Source: Phycisphaerae bacterium (GTDB taxonomy: Bacteria > Planctomycetota > Phycisphaerae > Tepidisphaerales > Tepidisphaeraceae). From it: a DNA stretch of 64,000 bases. The stretch is from assembly GCA_025924315.1 (NCBI GenBank), contig JAICIO010000023.1, positions 1-64,000 of the forward strand, read 5' to 3'. Under the pieces are notes generated by a model, which saw only the letters and a list, made by a program, of their open reading frames with translations, was not told where the DNA came from and did no database searches. Every line of letters starts with the position of its first letter. Positions within the stretch are counted from its first letter, which is position 1. Of the stretch, positions 1-7,442 are shown in pieces. Made by a program: the position numbers and the translations under genes.

Positions 1-25
1 GGCTCGGCAGGAGCCTCGCCCTCCC
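1..25. repeat. possible half of a hairpin repeat at the window edge
   Basis: The first 25 bases are GC-rich and partly self-complementary (GGCTCGG near the left, CCTCGCC near the right). They resemble one arm of the hairpin repeats found elsewhere in this window, read on the minus strand with a GGAG-like head. The partner arm would lie outside the window, so the assignment is weak. Confidence 0.3.
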
Positions 26-46
26 AAACAAGAATCGGAGCTCGAC

Positions 47-505
47 ATGCAATCGCTGCGGATGCTCAAGCTTAAGCCGGTCAGCTTTCAGTTCATTCAG
101 GAGATCGACATTAAGGCGTCGCCAGAGAAGACGTGGAAGGCACTGCTGAACATCGGCGGATGGTTCAACCTCATGCCGGGCGAAGGACGATCGCTCAAGC
201 TTGAGCCATGGGCGGGCGGACGATTCTTCGCGAAGAACGGCGACGTCGAGCACCTCTTCGCGACGGTCACGTACATCGAGTCGAATAAGCTGATCCGGTT
301 TTTAGGTCAGATGGGCATGAGCCATCTGCCGGCGATGAGCGCGTTCATCTTTGAATTGCAGCCGAAGGGCAAGGGCACGCTCCTGCGGCTCGGTCATCGT
401 TGCTACGGCCTGTGTGATTACGACGTTAAGAAGCGATACCAGGGCGGATGGAAGCAGTTGCTTGTGAAGCTGAAAGCGTTCGCGGAGACCGGGAAGCGAC
501 AATAG
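47..505 (+). CDS. SRPBCC (START/Bet v 1-fold) domain protein, AHSA1-like
   Basis: A 152-residue protein that is almost entirely one SRPBCC-type domain. The N-terminal strand EIDIKASPEKTWKALL is the usual opening, where a hydrophobic cavity fold begins and a helix carries the Trp. It continues through WAGGRFF and ends in a long helix (GGWKQLLVKLKAFAE). The family binds hydrophobic ligands or acts in aromatic or polyketide chemistry; no specific ligand can be read from this sequence. The start at 47 has a GGAG seven bases upstream; an internal ATG at 62 is possible. It converges on pyrH with about 30 bases between them. Confidence 0.8.
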   Translation: MQSLRMLKLKPVSFQFIQEIDIKASPEKTWKALLNIGGWFNLMPGEGRSLKLEPWAGGRFFAKNGDVEHLFATVTYIESNKLIRFLGQMGMSHLPAMSAFIFELQPKGKGTLLRLGHRCYGLCDYDVKKRYQGGWKQLLVKLKAFAETGKRQ

Positions 506-538
506 ATCGCTTGCACTCCGTGTGTGGCACAGCCGAGC

Positions 539-1258
539 CTACGGATGGATCTTGGTTCCCACCGCCTCGCCGCGCATGACGCGGGCGATATTGCCTTGCT
601 TTTTCAGGTTGAAGACGACCAGCGGAATTTTGCGCTCCATGCAAAGCGTGATCGCGGTCAGGTCCATCACGCGGAGCTGGTCGCGATGCACTTGTTCGTA
701 GCTGACTTCGGTGTAGCGCTTGGCGTTGGGATCTTTTTTCGGATCGGCGCTGTAGATGCCATCGACCTTCGTCGCCTTGAGTAGTACGTCGGCATGAATC
801 TCCGCGGCGCGGAGGGCGGCGGGGGTATCGGTGGTGAAATACGGATTGCCTGAGCCGGCAGCCAAGATAATCGCGCGACCCTTTTCCAGGTGCCTTACGG
901 CGCGGCGGCGGATGAACGGCTCGGCGACGTTGTAGATGCTGATGGCGCTCATCACGCGCGTCGGTTGGCCGAGACGCTCCATCGTTTCCTGAAGTGCGAT
1001 GGCGTTGAGCACGGTCGCCATCATGCCCATGTAGTCAGCGGTCGCGCGGGGGATATGCAGATCGTTCTCGAGCTTCGCCCCGCGGATGAAATTGCCCCCG
1101 CCGACGACCACCGCGAGCTGCACGCCCATCTTGCAGACATCGACGCATTCGCGCGCGATCTGCTCGAGCTCCGGCGCTTCGATCCCGAAACCGCCTTCGT
1201 GGCAAAAGCCTTCCCCGCTGATTTTCAGGAGCACGCGCTTGTAAACAGCTTCACCCAT
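539..1258 (-). CDS. pyrH: UMP kinase PyrH
   Basis: This is the 239-residue bacterial UMP kinase of the amino-acid-kinase fold. It phosphorylates UMP to UDP in the cytoplasm as the committed step to UTP and CTP. The N-terminal YKRVLLKISGE matches the phosphate-binding Lys/Gly segment of the family. VVVGGGNFIRG, YMGMMATVLNA, the GSGNPYFTTDTPAALRA loop and the ATKVDGIYSADP motif are all present in the normal order. The start chosen is the ATG at 1258 (MGEAVYKR), which matches family length; an in-frame ATG at 1270 adds only four residues. No tsf or frr neighbour is visible here, although these often accompany pyrH. Confidence 0.95.
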   Translation of the reverse strand: MGEAVYKRVLLKISGEGFCHEGGFGIEAPELEQIARECVDVCKMGVQLAVVVGGGNFIRGAKLENDLHIPRATADYMGMMATVLNAIALQETMERLGQPTRVMSAISIYNVAEPFIRRRAVRHLEKGRAIILAAGSGNPYFTTDTPAALRAAEIHADVLLKATKVDGIYSADPKKDPNAKRYTEVSYEQVHRDQLRVMDLTAITLCMERKIPLVVFNLKKQGNIARVMRGEAVGTKIHP

Positions 1259-1336
1259 GGTGGGCGGCATTATAGCGATGCGACGGATTCGGGCGAGGGG
1301 AGGATCTTCGATCCCACGATTGCTTGGCAGCGATCA

Positions 1337-1418
1337 ACCCGCGGAGCTGCGCTCCGCCGCTAACTGAGCAGAACAAGCTCTGTTCGATATTTAGCGGCGG
1401 AGCGCAGCTCCGCGGGTT
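1337..1418. repeat. perfect 28-bp inverted repeat (REP-doublet-like), GCGGAGC family
   Basis: Arms at 1337-1364 and 1391-1418 are exact reverse complements over 28 bases. Each arm is itself a small hairpin (GCGGAGC, loop GCA, GCTCCGC) preceded by TTAGCG when read inward from the right. The central 26 bases carry a further GAACA/TGTTC stem. It fills the divergent gap between pyrH and the shikimate kinase gene and has no coding content of its own. Confidence 0.9.
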
Positions 1419-1482
1419 TCGAAGGCGTTCGTCTGTTCGCTCTTGTGGATGGTTGCAATCGGCCGATAATTCCCCGACGAAC

Positions 1483-1998
1483 ATGAGTGTGATTTTGATC
1501 GGATATCGCGGCAGCGGCAAGACAACGACCGGCGAGAAACTCGCGGATCGCCTGTGGCTGAAGTTCGTGGATGTCGATGATCTGATCGTGAAGAAGGCGG
1601 GGAAGACGATCCGCGAGATTTTCGCGGATCAGGGTGAGCAGCATTTTCGCGATCTCGAGTCGGAAGCGCTGAAAGAGGCGCTGGCGAAGAAGGATCATGT
1701 GATCGCGCTTGGTGGTGGGTCGATTTTGCGGCCGGAGAATCGGGCGGCGATCAAGGCATCGGGGCGGAAGGTTGTTTACCTGCGATGTGAAGCGCAGACG
1801 CTGTTCGATCGAATTCAGGCGGACGCGAAGACCGCGGAGAATCGGCCGAGTCTCACGAATCTCGGCGGAAGTGTGGAAGAAATCAAAAAGCTTTTAGAAG
1901 AGCGCGAGCCGCTGTACCGGGAAGTGATGACGTCGGAACTGGACGTTACGAATCTTTCTACAGAGGAAGCGTGCGTGCATATCACGCGGATGATGTAA
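1483..1998 (+). CDS. aroK: shikimate kinase
   Basis: A 171-residue P-loop kinase that phosphorylates shikimate with ATP, the fifth step of chorismate synthesis. The Walker A segment GYRGSGKTTTGEKLA lies at residues 6-20. VDVDDLIVKKAGKTIREIF is the shikimate-binding Asp region, and the Walker B-like ALGGGSIL and the lid segment with RPSL follow. The ATG at 1483 gives the standard N-terminus MSVILIGYRGSGK; the longer open frame upstream runs into the palindromic repeat and is unlikely to be translated. The prepilin peptidase gene follows about 45 bases later on the same strand. Confidence 0.93.
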   Translation: MSVILIGYRGSGKTTTGEKLADRLWLKFVDVDDLIVKKAGKTIREIFADQGEQHFRDLESEALKEALAKKDHVIALGGGSILRPENRAAIKASGRKVVYLRCEAQTLFDRIQADAKTAENRPSLTNLGGSVEEIKKLLEEREPLYREVMTSELDVTNLSTEEACVHITRMM

Positions 1999-2042
1999 CG
2001 AATTTTCCCCTCTCCCTTCCAGGGAGACGGGGTAAGAGACTG

Positions 2043-3293
2043 ATGCATTTGATCTACATCATCTTCTTCTTCGCCCTTGGCGCGTGCGTGGGCAGCTTTC
2101 TCAATGTCGTGGTGTGGCGATTGCCCCGCGGCGAATCACTCGTCACTCCGCCGTCGCACTGCCCCAAATGCAATCACCGGCTCGCGTGGTTTGACAACAT
2201 TCCGGTCTTCGGCTGGATCGCGCTGGGCGGAAAGTGCCGCTACTGCCGCTCGCCGATCTCAGCGCGCTATCCGATCGTTGAAGCCATCACCGGATTCTTG
2301 TTCGTGCTCTACTACGTCGTGCTCTTCATCTGGCAGATGGGGCCGTGCGCGTCGCGCGATCTGACGATTCAGCAGGATTGGCCGCTTTATGGTTTGTATG
2401 TGTTCACGATCGCGTGCCTCCTTGGCGCGAGCTTGATCGACGCGGAACTGTTCATCATTCCGCAGCAGATTCCGATTCTGATGACGATTGTCGGACTGCT
2501 CGTGCACACGATCATCGATCGGCCCGCGCTTCCGGGATCGCTGAACGTTTCGGCGCGAGCGGCGGGGCTGTCGGCCGGTGCGGCGATTGGACTGCTGATC
2601 AGCTTGCTCGCGCGATGGCAGGGGTGGGTCAAGATTTCGTTTCCCGAAGGCGAACCTCTGCTCGAAATCGATCGGCAGATGATGCTCGAGGAGGAAGAGA
2701 AGGCGAAGCGCGAAGGGCGAGCGCCGGAATTCGACGGACCAATCCCGCCGCCGTATACGTCCGCGCAGATCCGCGCGGAGATGCGCCACGAAATGTATTT
2801 CCTCATGCCGCCGCTGCTCCTCGGCGGATTGTTCGTCATCGCACTGATGAAGGTTCCCGCGCTCGATCACACGTGGGCGCATTGGATGAGCTACGACTGG
2901 ATCAACGGATTGCTCGGCGCGCTGCTGGGCGGAATGATCGGTGGATTCGTCGTGTGGCTCACGCGCATCCTCGGCACGATCGGTTTCGGTCGCGTCGCGA
3001 TGGGGCTGGGCGATGTCGATCTAATGTTCGGCGTCGGCGCGATCCTCGGCGGCGCAACCGCGACGATCGCATTCTTCCTCGCGCCGTTCTTCGGCATCCT
3101 CATCGCCATTTACATGCTGATCACGGGAAAGCGCCGCGAATTGCCGTACGGGCCATACCTGAGTATGGCGACCGCGTTTGTCATGATATTCTATTGCCCG
3201 ATCGCGATGTACCTGAAGCCGGGAATGCTCGGGCTGGTCTCATTGATCAACCATTGGATCACCGGCAATGATGGTGGTCTGTCGGGACTTTGA
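2043..3293 (+). CDS. type IV prepilin peptidase / N-methyltransferase (A24 family)
   Basis: A 416-residue inner-membrane aspartyl protease that cleaves and N-methylates type IV pilin or type II secretion pseudopilins. The N-terminal methyltransferase domain has paired zinc-type motifs CPKC and CRYC around residues 40-70. The first catalytic Asp lies in SLIDAELFIIP and the second in the GLGDVDLMFG motif (GxGD type) near residue 325. Several hydrophobic helices are present. A roughly 100-residue acidic cytoplasmic insertion (EEEEKAKREG region, then a proline-rich stretch) makes it longer than the usual 250-290 residues. The start is the ATG at 2043, whose product opens with a transmembrane helix. 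No pilus genes are adjacent. Confidence 0.9.
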   Translation: MHLIYIIFFFALGACVGSFLNVVVWRLPRGESLVTPPSHCPKCNHRLAWFDNIPVFGWIALGGKCRYCRSPISARYPIVEAITGFLFVLYYVVLFIWQMGPCASRDLTIQQDWPLYGLYVFTIACLLGASLIDAELFIIPQQIPILMTIVGLLVHTIIDRPALPGSLNVSARAAGLSAGAAIGLLISLLARWQGWVKISFPEGEPLLEIDRQMMLEEEEKAKREGRAPEFDGPIPPPYTSAQIRAEMRHEMYFLMPPLLLGGLFVIALMKVPALDHTWAHWMSYDWINGLLGALLGGMIGGFVVWLTRILGTIGFGRVAMGLGDVDLMFGVGAILGGATATIAFFLAPFFGILIAIYMLITGKRRELPYGPYLSMATAFVMIFYCPIAMYLKPGMLGLVSLINHWITGNDGGLSGL

Positions 3294-3295
3294 AC

Positions 3296-3670
3296 ATGAA
3301 CAACCTCTGGCTCAAAATCAAAGTCTGGACGAAGGTCGCCATCGCGGCGTTCATCGTGATCTATCTCGTCACCTTCGTCGCCAAGAACAGCGCATTCGAA
3401 GCGAAGGTCTGGTTCTTCTTCTTCAAAGAGCCGTATACCGTTCCGCTGCTCTACCTGATCTTCTTTGTCTTCCTCGCAGGGGTGATTGGCACGATTCTCG
3501 TCCGCACGACGTTCAAGACCATCAACCAGGTGACGGAGCTTCGCACGCGCAATCGCCAGGAGCGCCTGGAGCGCGAGATGGCGGACATGAAGGCTAAGGC
3601 CGCGCGCCTGCAGACTCGACCCGCGACCGCGGTCGAAGATCAAATCGAAACGCCGCATGATGTTCTTTGA
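3296..3670 (+). CDS. LapA-domain (DUF1049-like) small membrane protein
   Basis: A 124-residue protein with two hydrophobic helices (about residues 11-30 and 48-70) followed by a charged coiled coil (LRTRNRQERLEREMADMKAK). This arrangement matches the lipopolysaccharide-assembly protein A domain family of inner-membrane proteins; the exact role here is unknown. The ATG at 3296 lies three bases after the prepilin peptidase stop, so the two are probably cotranscribed. A TTG two codons earlier is also in frame and would overlap that stop. The C-terminal tail is short and polar. Confidence 0.7.
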   Translation: MNNLWLKIKVWTKVAIAAFIVIYLVTFVAKNSAFEAKVWFFFFKEPYTVPLLYLIFFVFLAGVIGTILVRTTFKTINQVTELRTRNRQERLEREMADMKAKAARLQTRPATAVEDQIETPHDVL

Positions 3671-3714
3671 AAGCGTGCGTGAAGCGCTGAAGCTTCGTTG
3701 TCGAACACTCCGCG

Positions 3715-3795
3715 TGTCATTCTGAGCGCAGCGAAGAATCTCCACATCGAAAGCGATTTTCAATCCCGAGATCCTTCACTTCGTTCAGGATGACA
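3715..3795. repeat. inverted repeat of the TGTCATyCTGA family
   Basis: Arms at 3715-3741 and 3769-3795 are imperfect reverse complements over 27 bases (TGTCATTCTGAGCG versus the complement of the right arm, TGTCATCCTGAACG). The 230-base gap after the LapA-like gene holds this element and then the promoter region of the OmpA lipoprotein; no reading frame was seen there. A related CTGAGCGAAGCGAAG word recurs near 24610. Confidence 0.8.
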
Positions 3796-3830
3796 TTGCA
3801 CACACTGCGGGTTAATTTGACACATCGTCC

Positions 3831-3858
3831 TTGACGAATCTGTGATTTTCCCTAGGAT
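3831..3858 (+). promoter_or_regulatory. candidate sigma-70-type promoter for the OmpA lipoprotein gene
   Basis: TTGACG at 3831-3836 and TAGGAT at 3853-3858 are separated by 16 bases. The ATG at 3903 follows after about 40 bases and has AAAGGAG upstream of it. The boxes are close to consensus but the call rests on sequence alone. Confidence 0.45.
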
Positions 3859-3902
3859 TTCCCGCAGTTTCAGATCGGGCAAACACCGGAAAGGAGTCTG
3901 GG

Positions 3903-4577
3903 ATGAATCGTACTCGAATGGGCTTGCTGGGCGCGGCGATGATCAGTCTTGTGGCGGTCGGATGCCAAAACAAGATGCATGACGAGAACCTCGCTCTCCA
4001 CAAACAAAACCAGGAACTGCAGTCGCAGAACGATCAGCTCCGCGGAAATCAGGCGGATCCAAACCAGATCGCGCAGCTGCAAGGCCAGATCGCGGAGCGC
4101 GACGCGAAGATCAACGATCTGCAGAATCAACTGCGTCAACCCGCGCCCGCGGTGCCCGGACAGCCGGCCGAGACATCGAACGACCTCGCGGGAATCGAAG
4201 TGACGCGCGACGTTCGCGCCGGCACCGTCACTGTGAATCTTCCCGGCGACGTGCTATTCCCATCGGGACGCGCGGAGCTGAAAGACACCGCCCGCGTTAC
4301 GTTGAACAAAGTCGTGAACGCGATCCAGAAGGATTATCCCGGCAAGATGATCTACGTCGACGGCTACGCCGACACCGACCCCGTGAGCAAAACCAAGGAC
4401 AAGTGGAAGGACAACCTCGACCTGTCCGCCGCCCGCGCTCGCTCCGTCGCGACGTATCTCGAAACCAAGGGAATCCCGTCGTCGCGCGTCGTTCCGCGTG
4501 GGATGAACACGAGCAACCCGAAGAAGAGCAAGGACGCCAGCCGCCGCGTAGAAATCGTCGTCGCGACGCGGTCGTAG
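3903..4577 (+). CDS. OmpA-family peptidoglycan-associated lipoprotein
   Basis: A 224-residue lipoprotein. The signal peptide ends in the lipobox LVAVGC (Cys at residue 21), so it should be lipidated and held in the outer membrane. Residues 25-80 form a Gln/Asn-rich coiled coil with repeated LQxQNxQL patterns. Residues 100-224 are an OmpA/Pal-type peptidoglycan-binding domain (VLFPSGRAELKD, then YVDGYADTDPV, LSAARARSVATYL, SRRVEIVV). The architecture suggests a tether between outer membrane and wall, as in Pal or the OmpA-like lipoproteins common in planctomycetes. AAAGGAG lies seven bases before the ATG. It stands alone between two hairpin repeats. Confidence 0.9.
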   Translation: MNRTRMGLLGAAMISLVAVGCQNKMHDENLALHKQNQELQSQNDQLRGNQADPNQIAQLQGQIAERDAKINDLQNQLRQPAPAVPGQPAETSNDLAGIEVTRDVRAGTVTVNLPGDVLFPSGRAELKDTARVTLNKVVNAIQKDYPGKMIYVDGYADTDPVSKTKDKWKDNLDLSAARARSVATYLETKGIPSSRVVPRGMNTSNPKKSKDASRRVEIVVATRS

Positions 4578-4634
4578 AGCTTGCCATATTCGAGGCGCAG
4601 AAGCAGGGTGGCGTTCGCGTCACCCTTTTTCTTT

Positions 4635-4685
4635 GCCGCTTGCGGCTTAGGGAACTTTCAGATGCTCCGCTAAGCCGCAAGCGGC
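4635..4685. repeat. inverted repeat of the GCCGCTTGCGGC family
   Basis: Arms at 4635-4649 and 4671-4685 are perfect 15-base reverse complements; each arm is itself the small palindrome GCCGC-TT-GCGGC. The 18-mer CGCTAAGCCGCAAGCGGC at 4668-4685 recurs exactly at 58305-58322 and inside a coding region at 62929-62946. It sits between the OmpA lipoprotein gene and hisH. Confidence 0.85.
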
Positions 4686-4725
4686 ATCGTGGTTTTGAGT
4701 CGTATCCCGCCTACAATGTCCGCGT

Positions 4726-5340
4726 ATGTCGATCTGCATTCTCGATTACGGCATGGCCAACCTTCGCTCGGTTCAAAAGGCGTTTGAACACGTCGGGGCG
4801 AGCGCGCACATCATTTCCCGGCCCGAGCAGATCGATCGGGCGGAGAAGTTTGTGCTGCCGGGCGTCGGGGCGTTTCAGGATGCAGTTCGAACCTTACGCG
4901 ACAACAATCTCGTCGAACCAATCCTGCGCCATATCGAGAAGGGCAAACCGTTTCTCGGCATTTGTCTCGGCCTGCAGATGCTCTTCGACGTCGGCTACGA
5001 GGACGGCGAGCACAAAGGCCTCGGCGTCATCGCCGGCAAATGCATCCGCTTCGACGTCGATCAAACGATGGACCTGAAAGTGCCGCACATGGGCTGGAAT
5101 CAGCTCAACATCGAGAAGCGCTCACCGCTGATGAAGGACTTGGCGGACAACAGCAGCGTTTATTTTGTGCACGGTTATCACGTCGTGCCGAAGGACGATT
5201 CCGTCATCGCGACGACGACCGATTACGGCCGCCCCTTCGTCAGCAGCATCTGGCGCGACAACGTGATGGCGACGCAGTTTCACCCGGAGAAAAGCCAGAA
5301 GGTGGGCCTGCAAATCCTCGCGAACTTCGCGACGCTTTGA
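4726..5340 (+). CDS. hisH: imidazole glycerol phosphate synthase, glutaminase subunit HisH
   Basis: This 204-residue class I glutamine amidotransferase supplies ammonia to HisF for imidazole glycerol phosphate and AICAR formation in histidine synthesis. The nucleophile Cys is in [12 protein letters not shown] (about residue 83), the oxyanion-strand segment is [10 protein letters not shown], and the catalytic His-x-Glu is in QFHPEKSQ near the C-terminus. Length and order match the family. No hisF or other his gene is beside it, so the pathway genes are dispersed in this genome. Confidence 0.95.
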   Translation: MSICILDYGMANLRSVQKAFEHVGASAHIISRPEQIDRAEKFVLPGVGAFQDAVRTLRDNNLVEPILRHIEKGKPFLGICLGLQMLFDVGYEDGEHKGLGVIAGKCIRFDVDQTMDLKVPHMGWNQLNIEKRSPLMKDLADNSSVYFVHGYHVVPKDDSVIATTTDYGRPFVSSIWRDNVMATQFHPEKSQKVGLQILANFATL

Positions 5341-5375
5341 TATGCACAATCGTCACGCCGCTGCCTGGGGATCGA

Positions 5376-5711
5376 GTGTCACGAGATAAACCACAGTCGA
5401 GCGCAACGCCATCGAACCTCGATTATCAGAGCGCCGATCCGGAGTTCGAGTCTGACGAAGGGGCGGGATCAACTGGAATAGATGCCGTCACCACCTTGTT
5501 CGGCGGGTTTTTCTGCGTATTCGTTTTGCTCTTCGGATTACTTTTCCTGGTTGGCGGTGCGAGGGCGCTCTATCACGCGATCGAGCAGCGGCAGCTTACG
5601 AAGTTTTTACGATCAGACGACATTTACACCGCGTCCTTCGGTCTGCTCATCGGGATGACTTGTGTCGGCTTTTCGATCCGATGGATCATCTTGCTGATCA
5701 GGCGCCGCTAA
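5376..5711 (+). CDS. small two-helix membrane protein, function unknown
   Basis: A possible 111-residue protein. About 40 polar residues are followed by two hydrophobic segments (LFGGFFCVFVLLFGLLFLV and FGLLIGMTCVGFSIRWIILL) and an Arg-rich end. The frame stays open far upstream through hisH, but that part is a shadow. The GTG at 5376 is the best start after the hisH stop; no ATG is available before the first helix. No family was recognised. Start and existence are moderately uncertain. Confidence 0.55.
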   Translation: MSRDKPQSSATPSNLDYQSADPEFESDEGAGSTGIDAVTTLFGGFFCVFVLLFGLLFLVGGARALYHAIEQRQLTKFLRSDDIYTASFGLLIGMTCVGFSIRWIILLIRRR

Positions 5712-5724
5712 TCAGAGCGCTGTT

Positions 5725-5781
5725 GTAGGGTGTGCTTCACACACCACGGCGGTGCGAGTGGTGTGCTGAAGCACACCCTAC
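5725..5781. repeat. REPIN-like doublet, GTAG family type III (GT/AC stem), copy A
   Basis: The left arm at 5725-5745 and right arm at 5760-5781 are inverted copies of a GTAG-headed hairpin (GGTGTGC-TTCA-GCACACC in the intact arm). The left arm has lost one base in its loop. Unlike the longer members it lacks the CGGTTATT inner extension. It lies between convergent genes. See copies at 6119, 8289, 29120, 44998, 49634, 58144 and 63300. Confidence 0.85.
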
Positions 5782-5786
5782 GATCT

Positions 5787-6053
5787 TCATTCTTTCGGGG
5801 GTTCGATCGGGAATCCGCGGACGGAGACGTTCGTGCTGCTCACGCCTTTGTAGATGATGCCCGACACGATCCCGATCACGCTGAAGAGCGACACAAGCAT
5901 GATGTAAACGCTCGTATTGAACCCGCCAGGCAGTGAGCCGGCCTGGGCGGCGTCGCTCGAGGGGATCGAGTCTTTGCACATGGGGCAAGCGGAGACGATC
6001 GTGCAGAAGCAGATCGTGAAGAGAGCCGCGAGTAAAACATTGCGCCACTTCAT
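5787..6053 (-). CDS. small secreted or membrane-anchored CPMC-motif protein
   Basis: An 88-residue protein with an N-terminal signal or anchor helix (residues 5-22) followed at once by the motif ACPMCKDSI, whose paired Cys are placed like a CxxC metal or thiol site. A second hydrophobic helix spans residues 48-68, and a short tail ends in PPKE. It lies downstream of the SCO and DUF420 genes on the same strand, separated by repeat copy B. A role in cytochrome oxidase assembly or copper handling is an inference from this position and the CxxC. No named family was recognised. Confidence 0.65.
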   Translation of the reverse strand: MKWRNVLLAALFTICFCTIVSACPMCKDSIPSSDAAQAGSLPGGFNTSVYIMLVSLFSVIGIVSGIIYKGVSSTNVSVRGFPIEPPKE

Positions 6054-6115
6054 GCCAGTTATCCTAATTACTCAGCTCGGCTACATCCAGACGAATTCTT
6101 CGCAAATCGCCTGTA

Positions 6116-6198
6116 TTTGTAGGGTCCGCTTCAGCGGACCGGTTATTTGCTTTTTCGAACGGAAGAAGTAACCGGTCCGCTGAAGCGGACCCTACAAA
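6116..6198. repeat. REPIN-like doublet, GTAG family type I, copy B
   Basis: Arms at 6119-6145 and 6169-6195 are inverted copies of GTAG plus the hairpin GGTCCGC-TTCA-GCGGACC and an inner CGGTTA extension. The complementarity extends outward by three bases (TTT before the left arm, AAA after the right). Read on the minus strand, the right arm head TTTGTAGGG contains the TAG stop codon of the DUF420 gene (6192-6194). Confidence 0.93.
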
Positions 6199-6773
6199 GA
6201 CCAAAAACGCAGCATGACGTAGATCAGTGGACCCGTGACCGACACGTACAGCCACACTGGCAACGTCACACGCGAAACCTTGCGATGAATCGCGAGTTTC
6301 CCGGAGAGGGCAAGGTAAAGGCTCGTGAGAATCAGTGGAACCGCGATGGCGCTGAGGGTGATGTGGGAGATGAGGACGAAGAAGTAGATCGGGCGAATCG
6401 CGCCGTGGCCCTGAAAATGCGTGTCGCCGTGAAAGTAGTGGTAGATGACGTAACTGATGAAAAAGAGCGCACTCGTGCCGACCGCGCTGAAGATCAGGCG
6501 CATGTGTTTGACGAACTGTCGCCGGCGGACGGCGCGATACGCAAGGACCAGGAAAATGCTGCTGAGGGTGTTGAGAATCGCGTTGAGCGCGGGGAGCTTT
6601 GAGATCAGCGGATTCGTCTCGCCGGCGGCGCCTTTGAGATAGACGAGCCAGACGAGAAAGATGACGACAGCGGCGCTCAGCCCGACGATCACGCCGATTG
6701 CCTGCCGCGTGCCGAGCGAACGAAGGGCGTCGATCTGCACATCGCGAATGTCATCGAGCGCCGCCCGCGACAT
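6192..6773 (-). CDS. DUF420 (CtaM/YozB-like) membrane protein
   Basis: A 193-residue integral membrane protein with about five helices. It matches the DUF420 family linked to haem-copper oxidase assembly: the pattern LPALNAILNTLSSIFLVLAY, conserved His in KHMRLIFSA, YHYFHGDTHFQGHG, ISHITLSA and the C-terminal VTGPLIYVMLRFWSL are typical. The ATG at 6773 overlaps the SCO stop codon as TGATG, indicating translational coupling. Its own stop codon TAG falls inside the GTAG head of a repeat, so the extreme C-terminus (Ser-Leu) is set by the repeat boundary. Confidence 0.88.
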   Translation of the reverse strand: MSRAALDDIRDVQIDALRSLGTRQAIGVIVGLSAAVVIFLVWLVYLKGAAGETNPLISKLPALNAILNTLSSIFLVLAYRAVRRRQFVKHMRLIFSAVGTSALFFISYVIYHYFHGDTHFQGHGAIRPIYFFVLISHITLSAIAVPLILTSLYLALSGKLAIHRKVSRVTLPVWLYVSVTGPLIYVMLRFWSL

Positions 6774-7435
6774 CACGTGCCCCCAATGGGGACTTTTCCG
6801 CTTGAGAGATCGCTGGCGTCGGTGACGAGTTGTTTCATCTCGGCGTCATCCGTGCTGTTGTAATACCCGCGGATGTTTCCGGCGGCGTCCACCAGGACAA
6901 ACTTTTCGCTGTGAACAATCCCGCTATTCTCCGTCGCGGGTTGGGCGGCGACCTTCATCCCGCGCGCGATGTCGAAGATCTTGCTCGCATCGGCGGTGAG
7001 GAAATGCCAGCGCGATTGATCCGCCTTCCAATTCTTCGCGTACTGCATCAGCACCGCGGGCGTATCGTGCTCGGGATCGAGCGAGAACGAGACAAAATTG
7101 ATCTTGCTGTCGGGCAGCGATTTCGAAAGTCCCTTCATCTTCTCCGTCATCACGGGGCAGGCGCCGGGGCATGTCGTGAAGATAAAATCCGCGATCCAAA
7201 CGCGGCCCTTCAAATCATCGCGATTGATCGTCGCGTTGTTTTGATCCGTGAAGCTGAAGGCAGGGACTTGGAACAGCACGGGCAGCCGCTCTTCCGGTTG
7301 ATCGGGAAGGGCGACCTCCTGCTTGCGCTGTTCGCTGTAGCGCTTCGCGAGTACGCCGGTCGTGACGAGGCCGATCATGCAGAGAACCGCCAGCGCCCAA
7401 AGCGCGATCGTGAGATTTTTCTGTCCGCGTCCCAT
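6773..7435 (-). CDS. SCO1/SenC family copper chaperone or thioredoxin-like protein
   Basis: A 220-residue membrane-anchored thioredoxin-fold protein. One helix spans residues 9-29 and the soluble domain faces the periplasm. The copper-binding motif TCPGACPVM (CxxxC) and the distal His in SGIVHSEKF are both present, as is the Asp-Pro segment SLDPEHDTP. SCO proteins deliver copper to, or reduce, the CuA site of cytochrome c oxidase. The start is placed at 7435 because the product then opens with a short charged segment before the anchor. It lies 7 bases after the ABC-2 permease and overlaps the DUF420 gene by one base. Confidence 0.92.
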   Translation of the reverse strand: MGRGQKNLTIALWALAVLCMIGLVTTGVLAKRYSEQRKQEVALPDQPEERLPVLFQVPAFSFTDQNNATINRDDLKGRVWIADFIFTTCPGACPVMTEKMKGLSKSLPDSKINFVSFSLDPEHDTPAVLMQYAKNWKADQSRWHFLTADASKIFDIARGMKVAAQPATENSGIVHSEKFVLVDAAGNIRGYYNSTDDAEMKQLVTDASDLSSGKVPIGGT

Positions 7436-7442
7436 GATTGTT

